A stretch of DNA of 13,646 nt from Prevotellaceae bacterium UBA4361 (GTDB lineage Bacteria > Bacteroidota > Bacteroidia > Bacteroidales > Bacteroidaceae): positions 1 to 13,646 of the forward strand of contig DGSN01000052.1 in assembly GCA_002393575.1 (NCBI GenBank), in the 5' to 3' direction. This document shows positions 5,102 to 13,611 of this stretch, piece by piece. Each line of letters begins with the position of its first letter. The first letter of the stretch is position 1. A program made the translations under genes and the position numbers. The notes under the pieces were generated by a model that had not been told where the DNA came from, searched no databases, and saw only the letters and a list, made by a program, of their open reading frames with translations.

Positions 5102-8100
5102 ATGAAAAAACTTTCCTCTCACTTGTGCTGTGTACATGCCAAAAGCATGGTCATGGCACTTCTCATGCTGATGCTTCCGCTATGCCTCTGGGCACAGAAG
5201 GTGAACGTCAGTGGTACGGTGACGGATGCATCGAACGGCGAGGCTATTAGCTTCGGTACGGTGCAGGTGAAAGGCACAGGCGACGGTACCCTGACAGACA
5301 TCGACGGAAACTACAAGATTTCAGTAAACACGGGTGCCACATTGGTGTTCAGCTACGTGGGCTATAAGGCTCAGGAACTGAAAGTGACTCGTGGAGGTAC
5401 GCTCAATGTTCGTCTGGCAGTGGATAACAAGCTGGACGAAGTGATTGTCGTGGGTTATGGTACGATGAAGCGTTCCGACCTCACTGGTTCGGTTTCGAGC
5501 ATTGGCGAGGAACAAATCAAGCAAGGTGTAAACACGTCATTGGAACAGGCCATGCAAGGACGCATTGCAGGTGTGAACGTGACACAGAACTCGGGTGCTC
5601 CTGGCGGTGGCATCTCCGTGCAGATTCGTGGTATCAACTCTCTCTCAGGCAATGAGCCTTTGTACGTGGTTGATGGTATTGCCATGAGTGGCCAGACAAG
5701 TAGCAACACATCGGTGCTGGCTGGCATCAATCCCGACGACATCACCAACATCGAGGTGCTGAAAGACGCCAGCGCAACAGCCATCTATGGTAGCCGTGCC
5801 AGCAATGGTGTGGTTCTCATCACTACGAAGCGTGGGCAGGAAGGCAAAGCATCAGTGGATTATCATGGCTATGTGGGATGGCAGCAGATTCCATCATTCC
5901 TCAAGGTAATGGACTTGCCTCAATATGCAGACTTCTACAACGTGCGTGCCCAGATTCAAGGATGGGGCACTCGCGAGGACTATAAGCACCCAGAACTGCT
6001 CACAAAGGGTACAGACTGGCAGGACGAGTTGTTCCGCACAGCATTCATGCAGAACCACAACGTGAGTGTGAATGGCGGTACAAAGGACATGCACTACAAC
6101 ATCAGTGGCGGCTACCTGGACCAGGATGGTGTGGGTATTGGCTCAGGATTCAAACGTGCCAGCTTCCGCGCCAACTTCGACACAAACATCACCAGCTGGT
6201 TGCAAATTGGAACGAATGTTTCGTATGCAAACACGAAGCAGAAAATCACATTCACTGAGAGCAACATCATCTCTACGGCTTTAAGCCAATTCCCCGACGT
6301 GGCACCTCGCAACCCAGACGGAACATACGGTGTACCAGAGGTGAATGATTTTGCCACATACTACAGCAACCCTATCTTCGAGGCTAACATGAAGGAGAAC
6401 AAGACAAACAACTACCAGTTGGACTACAATGCCTTCGCCAACATCATGCCTGTGAAGGGACTCAGCGTGCGCATCGAATACGGTGGCAACCGAGGATGGG
6501 GCAACACATATTATTTCGTGCCACAGTTCAGCTACGGCAGCATCATCGTAGAATCGCAATCCACTCGCACAAAATCGCTCAGCAAGTACAACTCTTTCAA
6601 ACAATATGCCACTTACGACCGAGACCTTTGGGAAGGACACCACTTCCAGGTGATGGTAGGACACGAAGCACAGTGGGGTAACTGGGAGAGCCTGAGCGGT
6701 ACACGAAAGAACTACATTTCTGATGCATTGCACTCGCTCAACGTAGGTGATGCTTCGACCGCCACAAACAGCGGAGACGACGGCACTCAATGGAGCATCG
6801 AGTCATACTTCGGACGTTTGAATTATAACATGTACGACCGCTATCTCCTCACTGCCACTCTCCGTGCTGATGGTTCGTCGAGTTTCGGTCCAAACAACCA
6901 CTGGGGATGGTTCCCTTCGGCAGCCGTGGCTTGGCGTATCAACAACGAAAGCTTCATGAAAAACATTGGTTGGCTGAGCAACTTGAAGCTGCGTCTGGGA
7001 TGGGGACATGTCGGAAACCAAAGTTCGGCATCGTATGCTTACGGAGCAGTGATGGCCAATACCGCCACTGCATGGGGTACAGGCTACTATCCAGGAAACT
7101 TCGCAAACCTTAATCTGAAATGGGAAAGCACCAACTCATGGAACCTCGGTTTGGACTTCGCCGCACTGAACAACCGCATCGAGTTCATTGTGGATGCTTA
7201 CCACAAGAAAACTGATAACCTGCTGATGCAGGCATCTCTCCCTTCCTACGTTATCAACAACGACTGGATGGGCATGACAGCTCCTTGGGTGAACACGGGT
7301 GCTATCAAGAATAAGGGTATTGAATTCACGCTCAACACCGTGAACATCTCTAACAAGGACTGGCAGTGGAGAACGGGTGCAACCCTCTCCATCAACCGAA
7401 ACGAACTGACCAAGCTGAACAGCGAAGGCTCAACCATCTCGGGAACCATCAGTTCAAACACTTTCACATTGTCGGAAATTGGCGGTCCTGTAGGTCGCTT
7501 CTACGGCTACAAAGTGATTGGCATGTTCAAGAACGAAAGCGATTTCTACCAGAAGAACGACCAAGGCGAGTTCCTGCTCGATGCCAGCGGAAACCGCGTA
7601 CCTGTGGCACGTCCTGTGGACACAGAGGGCAACTTGCAGCCGATTGCTCAGAACAGCGTCTGGGTAGGTGACTACATCTTCCAGGATGTGAACGGTGATG
7701 GCAAAATCACTGAAGCAGACCGCACCTACATTGGCAATCCAAACCCTGACTTCACCTTTGGTTTGAACAATGTCATCAAGTACAAGGATTTCGAACTGAG
7801 CTTCTTCTTGAACGGAAGCGTAGGTGGCGACATCTACAACCTCGTTCGTCAGGAGCACACTGACACACAAGGTTATGGCAACAAGATGAGCGATGTGGCC
7901 AACTATGCACGCTTAGGCATGTATGACCCTAACGGCTCTGCTGCAGATGTGACAAATGTTTATGTGACAAACGCATCCACAGCAAGCGTACAGCGCATCA
8001 GTGCAGCAGGTACAAGCTTGAACGACAACAACCGTGTGAGCGACCGCTTCGTAGAAGATGGTTCTTACCTTCGTCTGAAAACCTTGTCGCTGGCATGGAA

Positions 8101-8305
8101 CTTGCCAAAGCGTTGGCTGAGTGCAGCAAAGCTCGACTGGGTACAGGTGTATGGAAACATTCAGAATCTCTTTACCATCTGCGGATATGATGGCTATGAC
8201 CCAGAAATCGGTGCACAAGGACAGAGTGTGATTCTGCAAGGCATTGATAATTATCGTTACCCTTCACAGCGAATCTACACTGTGGGATTGAAAGTGAAAT
8301 TCTAA
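5102..8305 (+). CDS. SusC/RagA-family TonB-dependent outer-membrane transporter
   Basis: The 1067-residue product is the outer-membrane channel of the PUL, importing oligosaccharides with energy passed from TonB. It has a signal peptide with an unusually long N-terminal region (cleavage near Ala31/Gln32). A carboxypeptidase regulatory-like domain follows (about 34-110; V-S-G-T-V-T-D, L-T-D-I-D-G-N-Y, Y-V-G-Y). The TonB-box-like segment D-E-V-I-V-V-G-Y-G is at 112-120. The plug follows, with the SusC signature L-Y-V-V-D-G-I, then I-E-V-L-K-D-A-S-A-T-A-I-Y-G-S-R-A, then the barrel to the C-terminal Phe. The loop D-V-N-G-D-G-K-I-T at about 862 is a Ca-site-like segment common in this family. No STN domain is present, so signalling through an anti-sigma partner is unlikely and regulation by a hybrid two-component system is more likely (inference). 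Length is normal for the family. It is the first gene of the operon and partners the next one. Confidence 0.97.
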   Translation: MKKLSSHLCCVHAKSMVMALLMLMLPLCLWAQKVNVSGTVTDASNGEAISFGTVQVKGTGDGTLTDIDGNYKISVNTGATLVFSYVGYKAQELKVTRGGTLNVRLAVDNKLDEVIVVGYGTMKRSDLTGSVSSIGEEQIKQGVNTSLEQAMQGRIAGVNVTQNSGAPGGGISVQIRGINSLSGNEPLYVVDGIAMSGQTSSNTSVLAGINPDDITNIEVLKDASATAIYGSRASNGVVLITTKRGQEGKASVDYHGYVGWQQIPSFLKVMDLPQYADFYNVRAQIQGWGTREDYKHPELLTKGTDWQDELFRTAFMQNHNVSVNGGTKDMHYNISGGYLDQDGVGIGSGFKRASFRANFDTNITSWLQIGTNVSYANTKQKITFTESNIISTALSQFPDVAPRNPDGTYGVPEVNDFATYYSNPIFEANMKENKTNNYQLDYNAFANIMPVKGLSVRIEYGGNRGWGNTYYFVPQFSYGSIIVESQSTRTKSLSKYNSFKQYATYDRDLWEGHHFQVMVGHEAQWGNWESLSGTRKNYISDALHSLNVGDASTATNSGDDGTQWSIESYFGRLNYNMYDRYLLTATLRADGSSSFGPNNHWGWFPSAAVAWRINNESFMKNIGWLSNLKLRLGWGHVGNQSSASYAYGAVMANTATAWGTGYYPGNFANLNLKWESTNSWNLGLDFAALNNRIEFIVDAYHKKTDNLLMQASLPSYVINNDWMGMTAPWVNTGAIKNKGIEFTLNTVNISNKDWQWRTGATLSINRNELTKLNSEGSTISGTISSNTFTLSEIGGPVGRFYGYKVIGMFKNESDFYQKNDQGEFLLDASGNRVPVARPVDTEGNLQPIAQNSVWVGDYIFQDVNGDGKITEADRTYIGNPNPDFTFGLNNVIKYKDFELSFFLNGSVGGDIYNLVRQEHTDTQGYGNKMSDVANYARLGMYDPNGSAADVTNVYVTNASTASVQRISAAGTSLNDNNRVSDRFVEDGSYLRLKTLSLAWNLPKRWLSAAKLDWVQVYGNIQNLFTICGYDGYDPEIGAQGQSVILQGIDNYRYPSQRIYTVGLKVKF

Positions 8306-8313
8306 AGAAAGAG

Positions 8314-8369
8314 TGGTTCGCGTCTAATATACCTTATATATTATTAAGAAAGGACAAAAGGCGAGACCA
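8314..8369 (+). other. Possible intercistronic RNA structure between the susC- and susD-like genes
   Basis: Of the 119-bp gap, an outer stem TGGTTCGC (8314-8321) can pair with GCGAGACCA (8361-8369) with one bulged base, enclosing a 7-bp A/T hairpin (8325-8331 with 8337-8343, 5-nt loop). There is no T-tract, so it is not a terminator. It could protect the upstream mRNA or set the ratio of the two products. Just before the susD start lies a short direct repeat (ATCGGTAAATC at 8393 and ATCGGTAATC at 8410). Confidence 0.35.
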
Positions 8370-8424
8370 TTCAAGAATCAGAAAAACGATACATCGGTAA
8401 ATCATTAAAATCGGTAATCTTTTT

Positions 8425-10263
8425 ATGAACGCAATAATCAACAAAATAGCAAAAACGATGGCAAGAGCAACCGCCCTACTCTCCCGTTCGAAGGAGATAG
8501 AGCTGGGCATGTTACTCCTTGCCGTTCTCAGTCTCTCGGCATGTAGAGATAGTTTTCTCGACCAAAAGCCAAAGGGACAATATACGGCTGAGACATTCTA
8601 TAGCTCCGATGCGGCAGTGAGAAAAGGCACAGAACCACTGTATAACCGCGCATGGTTCGATTTCAATCGCCGTGCCATCGTGGGTATGGGTTCTTACCGT
8701 GCCAACGATGCTTGGAATCCATACGTGAGCGCAGAGTTTGCCCGCTTCCAAGTGACAGCCCTGACACAGGACATGAGTTTGGCTTGGTCGGCTCTTTACA
8801 ACGTAGTGACAATGAGCAATGCCACCCTTCAGAACATAGAGAATTACTGTAGCGACGAAGTGACAGAAAAAGCCAAGAACGCTGCCTTGGGTGAATGTTA
8901 TCTCATGCGTGGATGGGCTTATTTCTATCTGCTTCGTGGATGGGGTGCAAACATCTTGTTCGAGGACAACCAGAAGATGGTTGACAATCCTATCCAACCA
9001 CTCAACCCTGAGGACGATGTGCTGAAATTCATCATCCGCGACTTCACCAAAGCAAAAGACCTGCTACCTGAAGAGGGAACAGACCATCACCCAAGTCGAT
9101 ATGCTGCAATGGCGGCACTTGCCAAGGCTTATTTGGCTCAGAGCGGATGGCAAAAGGGTAACAAGGGCGACCATGAACGCAATGAGGCTTTGCTCGACTC
9201 CGTAGTGACATACTGCAACCAGGTCATCAACTGCGGACAATACTCACTCATGCCCGACTATGCCGACTTGTTCAAGGCTCAGAACAACGATAATGCGGAA
9301 ACCCTGCTCGCCATGCGTTGGGCAGACCCTGGCACAGGCGAATGGGGCGCAATGAATGCTCTTTATTCCGACTTGGCTTTCCCAGAAGTGACTGACGTGA
9401 ACGTATGGGGCGGTTCTCTCATCGCTTCGGTTGACATGATTGATTTGTACAACGAAGACCCTGCTGACACCATCCGTCGCGATGCCACTTTCTTCACGCC
9501 TCGCAAATATTACAGCTATCTGAAGAAAGCTGATGGCGGTTACACCTACAAGCACAATTGGATGCAATGCAAGAAAGGCGTGCTTGGAACAAGTGCTGAC
9601 GTGGCACCTTACGGACTGGCTCAGATGGCTTCACCACTGAACACCTACATCCAGCGTCTTGCCGACGTATATCTGATGAAAGCGGAAGCAATACTGGGAA
9701 ATGCAGAATCCACAACCGATGCAGAAGCATTAGCTGCCTTCAATGCAGTCCGTCTGCGCGCAAAGGTGGAACCATACACTTCCATCACCTTCGAGGACAT
9801 CCTGCGCGAACGTCGCATTGAGTTCTGCATGGAGTACTTCAACTGGTGGGACATGGTGACTTACTATCGATGGAAGCCTCAGACCATGACGATCTACTTC
9901 AACCACTCTCAGCACCGTGCATGGGAATATCGCGAAGGTGACGTGCTGAAAAACGCTAACGGCACAATCAGCTACCGCGCCGTGTTCCCTGGCACGAACA
10001 ACTGGTACTTGTTTGACAGCAACGGCAACGTACTTTGGAACGATTGTCTGCGTACAGGCGAATATGACAATAGCATCGTGAAGACAGCAAGACAAGGCTA
10101 CAACTACGTGACAATGAGAGACTCTATCCTCAGGTCGAAGGGCTTGGACTACCAGCCTATTTCTTTGAGTGAGGAAAACATCTTCATGCCATATCCTGAA
10201 AGCGATGTGATTCAGAACCACTATCTGAAAGAAGATCCACAGGCATACAATTTCAGTGAATGA
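8425..10263 (+). CDS. SusD/RagB-family surface glycan-binding lipoprotein
   Basis: SusD-family lipoproteins form the hinged lid of the SusC channel and hand oligosaccharides to it. The 612-residue product has a lipobox L-S-A-C with the lipidated Cys at residue 40, followed by R-D-S-F-L-D, close to the usual C-x-D-x-F-L-D start of SusD proteins. The preceding 28 residues form an unusually long basic n-region. The helical TPR-like part includes A-A-L-G-E-C-Y-L-M-R-G-W-A-Y-F-Y-L and A-A-L-A-K-A-Y-L. The C-terminal family signature is clear: R-L-A-D-V-Y-L-M-K-A-E-A at 411-422, V-R-L-R-A-K, and E-R-R-I-E-F-C-M-E-Y-F-N-W-W-D-M from 462. Aromatic residues for glycan stacking are abundant, but the binding site cannot be fixed from sequence. 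It follows its SusC partner by 119 bp and precedes the IPT/TIG protein by 45 bp. Alternative starts at Met12 or Met29 would give a more ordinary signal peptide. Confidence 0.96.
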   Translation: MNAIINKIAKTMARATALLSRSKEIELGMLLLAVLSLSACRDSFLDQKPKGQYTAETFYSSDAAVRKGTEPLYNRAWFDFNRRAIVGMGSYRANDAWNPYVSAEFARFQVTALTQDMSLAWSALYNVVTMSNATLQNIENYCSDEVTEKAKNAALGECYLMRGWAYFYLLRGWGANILFEDNQKMVDNPIQPLNPEDDVLKFIIRDFTKAKDLLPEEGTDHHPSRYAAMAALAKAYLAQSGWQKGNKGDHERNEALLDSVVTYCNQVINCGQYSLMPDYADLFKAQNNDNAETLLAMRWADPGTGEWGAMNALYSDLAFPEVTDVNVWGGSLIASVDMIDLYNEDPADTIRRDATFFTPRKYYSYLKKADGGYTYKHNWMQCKKGVLGTSADVAPYGLAQMASPLNTYIQRLADVYLMKAEAILGNAESTTDAEALAAFNAVRLRAKVEPYTSITFEDILRERRIEFCMEYFNWWDMVTYYRWKPQTMTIYFNHSQHRAWEYREGDVLKNANGTISYRAVFPGTNNWYLFDSNGNVLWNDCLRTGEYDNSIVKTARQGYNYVTMRDSILRSKGLDYQPISLSEENIFMPYPESDVIQNHYLKEDPQAYNFSE

Positions 10264-10265
10264 CG

Positions 10266-10278
10266 TTTCGGTACGAAA
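10266..10278 (+). other. Small hairpin after the susD-like stop
   Basis: TTTCG (10266-10270) and CGAAA (10274-10278) form a perfect 5-bp stem with a 3-nt loop, two bases after the stop. A CTTTTT run follows about 13 nt later, too far for a standard terminator. It is at most a weak attenuator or processing site inside the operon. Confidence 0.25.
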
Positions 10279-10308
10279 AGAAAAGCAACTTTTTAAACGA
10301 CTAACAAT

Positions 10309-12006
10309 ATGAAAAAGCTTATCACATATAGAAACAAGAGCATGTTACTGCTGATGGCGGCAGTCCTGTTTTCGGTTTCCTTTATCGCTTGCAGCGATGA
10401 CAACTCAAGTTCTGGTGTTCCTAAAATCACTGGAGTGAAGGTGCTGTCGAGCGATACGCTTAGCTACGACTACAACAAGACCTACACAAAGGCTGGCGCA
10501 GGCAACATGATTGCCATCATGGGTGAGAACCTGGGTGGAGCACTCCATGTGTATATCAACAACCAGTCATTGAACATCAATCCAACGATGAATACCAACA
10601 ACAGTATCATCGTGACGATTCCTTCTGAAGAAAATGGTTTCAAACTCACTGGACTTTATGGCGGAACGGACATCATTCGCGTCGTAACTCACGGTGGTGA
10701 AGCGACCTACGACTTTAAGGTGACGGGTGGAAGTCCGAGCCTGAAACGCATCGACGCTGAATATCCTCGCGAAACAGGCGACACCATTTATCTGACGGGT
10801 GACAACCTCTACGACATTGAACAAATCTACATCACAGATGTTCAAGCTGCTGCACTCGACACACTGAAGTGGGTTGACGAACAGGCTCCAGGCAATCATC
10901 TCGTACTGTCCGACACAACGACCACAGTGATGAGTCGTTACTACGACGAAGACACCAACAACTATAAGATGGATTCAAGAGTGCGTATCGTTTTGCCTGA
11001 GCAGCTGCCTGATTCTGGTTCCATCGTTGTGAAGTGTTCTTCGGGCAATGCCTATCTGCCTTTCTCCATCCTGCCAGGCAAGCCAACCATCACAAGCGTT
11101 TCAAACGATATGCCAATGATGGATGAAGAAATCGTCATCTCGGGAACAGAATTCTACCTGGTAGAAAGTGTGAGCTGGGGTGATGTCACCCTGACAGAGG
11201 AAGACGGTGACATCAGTATTTCGAAGACACACGACAAGATTTACGTGGTATTCGACAAAAAGCCAACACCAGGAAGCGAAGCAACGCTGAAGGTGACAAC
11301 GGCATCGGGTACAGCCACCTACAAGAACTTCTACGAATTGTCAACCATCCTCACTACCTTCGACGGTGACGCTATTGACAACGGATGGGGTCCAAACGCA
11401 AAGTATCAGGACAGCAAAACGGCAGACGGCATCTATGCTTACTTCGACATCGAGACCGAATTCCAGCAATGGTGGGGAACAATGGTTTACTTCCGCAAGG
11501 ACTGGGACGGCAACAAGTTCCCTCTCCCATCCTACGATGTGATTCCAGCCAACGCCTCTACCGACGATGTTTATTTGGCAATGAATGTATTCAACAACGG
11601 CAGCGACTACAACAACGGCAAATTCACTGGTTTCCTGCGCTACTTCTTGCAGTACGACAACGAGGATCCTGTGACTCCGAAGGATGATAGTGGAAATGAC
11701 AACCCAGCAGACAAGGTGAATACCTATGACAATGGTTTCCGATGGGATGACTACGATGCAGGCACCTTCCTTTTCGACCGTCCTGTATTGGCTGACATCG
11801 AAGGCAAAACATACAGCGACGTATGGTACCGCCACGTTGTCCCTCTCAGCTCATTCCTCAAGTACAAAGGACATGATTACAAATTCGTCTATGAAAATGG
11901 AATCAACCAGTTCCGCATTCAAAGCATCAATCAGGGCACGGCATCGGGTACTATCGATTTCATGATTGACAACGTGCGTATCATCTACATTCCTAAAAAC
12001 AAATAA
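10309..12006 (+). CDS. IPT/TIG-domain surface glycan-binding lipoprotein (SusE-position, SGBP-B-like)
   Basis: The 565-residue product occupies the usual place of the auxiliary surface glycan-binding protein, right after susD. The signal ends F-I-A-C with Cys28 lipidated, followed by S-D-D-N, the acidic export signal that places Bacteroidetes lipoproteins on the cell surface. Three Ig-like IPT/TIG modules follow, each opening with P-x-(I/L)-x-x-(I/V) and containing G-(E/D/T)-N/E-L/F: about 38-142 (I-M-G-E-N-L), 143-258 (L-T-G-D-N-L-Y) and 259-345 (I-S-G-T-E-F). The C-terminal domain (about 346-565) begins T-T-F-D-G-D and ends I-D-N-V-R-I-I-Y-I, resembling the glycan-binding domain of the xyloglucan SGBP-B family (Pfam SGBP_B_XBD type, from memory). 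Trp360 and the pair Trp388-Trp389 are good candidates for sugar stacking. The start is 45 bp after susD; the next gene follows after 15 bp, so co-transcription is near certain. The ligand cannot be named from sequence alone. Confidence 0.92.
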   Translation: MKKLITYRNKSMLLLMAAVLFSVSFIACSDDNSSSGVPKITGVKVLSSDTLSYDYNKTYTKAGAGNMIAIMGENLGGALHVYINNQSLNINPTMNTNNSIIVTIPSEENGFKLTGLYGGTDIIRVVTHGGEATYDFKVTGGSPSLKRIDAEYPRETGDTIYLTGDNLYDIEQIYITDVQAAALDTLKWVDEQAPGNHLVLSDTTTTVMSRYYDEDTNNYKMDSRVRIVLPEQLPDSGSIVVKCSSGNAYLPFSILPGKPTITSVSNDMPMMDEEIVISGTEFYLVESVSWGDVTLTEEDGDISISKTHDKIYVVFDKKPTPGSEATLKVTTASGTATYKNFYELSTILTTFDGDAIDNGWGPNAKYQDSKTADGIYAYFDIETEFQQWWGTMVYFRKDWDGNKFPLPSYDVIPANASTDDVYLAMNVFNNGSDYNNGKFTGFLRYFLQYDNEDPVTPKDDSGNDNPADKVNTYDNGFRWDDYDAGTFLFDRPVLADIEGKTYSDVWYRHVVPLSSFLKYKGHDYKFVYENGINQFRIQSINQGTASGTIDFMIDNVRIIYIPKNK

Positions 12007-12021
12007 AAGCGAATCTACATC

Positions 12022-13611
12022 ATGAAGACAATCAAGAATATCATATCCAAATCAATGACAAGAGCAGGCTCATCCCTCCGTGTACTGGAGGGAATGGGCT
12101 TTGCCCTGCTCCTTTTAGCCCTACCATTCATTGCAAGTTCTTGCAGCGATGACGACAAAAGCACTCCTGCTTCAGTTCTTACCATTAGCCAGAATGGAAC
12201 CAACATCACAGAGCTGAATCTGTCATTAGGAGAATCCACAGTGATGCTCTCCGTGAATACCGATGGCAATTGGACTGCATCAGTGCCTGATGCTGACACC
12301 ACATGGGTGCATATCACTCCTCATGCTGGCTACGGCTGGGAAGTGGCTAAAGGCGATACTGCCAACCGCATGTCGTTTGTAAAACTCAAAGTGGACTTCA
12401 ACCAGTCGCCAGCACGTACCTCAGCCATCACTTTCAAGGCAGGAGGATTGGAACAAATCGTTGCCATCAATCAGAAAGGCATCTCAGGCAACGACCCTAT
12501 CGAAAGCGTTTGGACAATGGTTCAGAAACTGAAACTGGGTTACAACTTGGGCAACACCCTCGAATCCAGCCACGACACAGTGACTCAGAGCAGCTGGTTC
12601 CATCCAAAAGGTCCAGGCGACTGGAGAACATGGGAAACATGCTGGGGACAGCCTGTCACCACTCCTGAAATCATTCAGGCAATTGTCAATCAGGGCTTCA
12701 ACATCATCCGTGTGCCTGTTTCTTGGTTCCCACACATCGACGGCGACTGGAGCCAGAGCGACAACTGGACTATCAACGAGGAATGGATGAGCCGCGTGGA
12801 AGAAGTCGTGAAGATGGTAACAGATGCCGGTGCTTACTGCATACTCAATGTGATGCACGATGTGGGTGCTCACGACCCTTCACGCATTGACAACCAGTGC
12901 TGGCTCACAGCTGACCCAGACAAGTATGAGGCAAACACCAAAATCTATCAGAAGCTATGGCAACAGATTGCAACTCGTTTCCGCAACTACGACGACAAGC
13001 TCATCTTCGAATCATTCAATGAAATTCTCGACAAGAACTATTCTTGGACAGCTCCAGCAGCAGGTAACGATGCCTACAAAGTCATCAACAAGCTACAGCA
13101 GGACTTCGTGAATGTAGTTCGAAACACGGGAGGCAATAACGAATATCGTAATCTCGCCATCACCACTTACGCTGCCACCGGCAACACCGATGCACCTCTG
13201 AAAGATTTGGTTCTTCCTCAGGACACGCACGAAAACCACATCTATCTGTCGATTCACTCCTACGACCCTTACAACTTCTGTAGCAACAATGCAGGTAAGA
13301 ATGACGATGGAACGGAATACGACTACAACATCAAGGTGTTCAACGATGACTGCAAGGCAGAAATCGACGCAGTCTTTGCACGTCTCAAGAATCGCACCTA
13401 CGAACTGGGCATTCCATTTATCTTCGGAGAATTTGGTGCCATCGACGAAGGCAAAGAAATGGCAGAACGTGTGAAGTACGCTACTTATCTCGGTTCTAAA
13501 TTTAAGGAATACAACACCACAGGACTTTGGTGGATGGGACTCCTCAACCGCTCTGCTGGCACCTGGTATGAAGATGCCATCGTATCTGCACTTTTCGAAG
13601 CAATGAAGTAA
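12022..13611 (+). CDS. Surface BACON-GH5 endo-beta-glucanase, subfamily 4-like
   Basis: The 529-residue lipoprotein enzyme would cut a beta-1,4-linked glucan or related polymer in endo fashion at the cell surface. The lipid Cys is residue 41 (I-A-S-S-C), followed by S-D-D-D-K, a surface-export signal. Residues about 48-152 form a BACON domain (N-W-T-A-S with Trp84, T-W-V-H-I with Trp95, I-N-Q-K-G at its end), usually a spacer from the membrane. Residues about 158-529 are a complete GH5 catalytic domain: Y-N-L-G-N-T-L-E, W-E-T-C-W-G-Q-P, Arg230 in I-I-R-V-P-V-S-W, His279 in V-M-H-D, acid/base Glu334 in F-E-S-F-N-E, His412/Tyr414 in I-H-S-Y, nucleophile Glu470 in F-G-E-F-G-A, and Trp503/504 in L-W-W-M-G. 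All expected catalytic residues are present. The motif set best fits GH5_4 (endoglucanase, xyloglucanase, lichenase); the subfamily and substrate are inferred. It ends 35 bp before the window edge without a clear terminator. Confidence 0.95.
   Translation: MKTIKNIISKSMTRAGSSLRVLEGMGFALLLLALPFIASSCSDDDKSTPASVLTISQNGTNITELNLSLGESTVMLSVNTDGNWTASVPDADTTWVHITPHAGYGWEVAKGDTANRMSFVKLKVDFNQSPARTSAITFKAGGLEQIVAINQKGISGNDPIESVWTMVQKLKLGYNLGNTLESSHDTVTQSSWFHPKGPGDWRTWETCWGQPVTTPEIIQAIVNQGFNIIRVPVSWFPHIDGDWSQSDNWTINEEWMSRVEEVVKMVTDAGAYCILNVMHDVGAHDPSRIDNQCWLTADPDKYEANTKIYQKLWQQIATRFRNYDDKLIFESFNEILDKNYSWTAPAAGNDAYKVINKLQQDFVNVVRNTGGNNEYRNLAITTYAATGNTDAPLKDLVLPQDTHENHIYLSIHSYDPYNFCSNNAGKNDDGTEYDYNIKVFNDDCKAEIDAVFARLKNRTYELGIPFIFGEFGAIDEGKEMAERVKYATYLGSKFKEYNTTGLWWMGLLNRSAGTWYEDAIVSALFEAMK

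Noticed and set aside
7454..7870. Minus-strand open frames inside the susC-like gene and similar shadows elsewhere
   Set aside because: They overlap well-supported genes, show no recognisable domains and have shadow-type composition.
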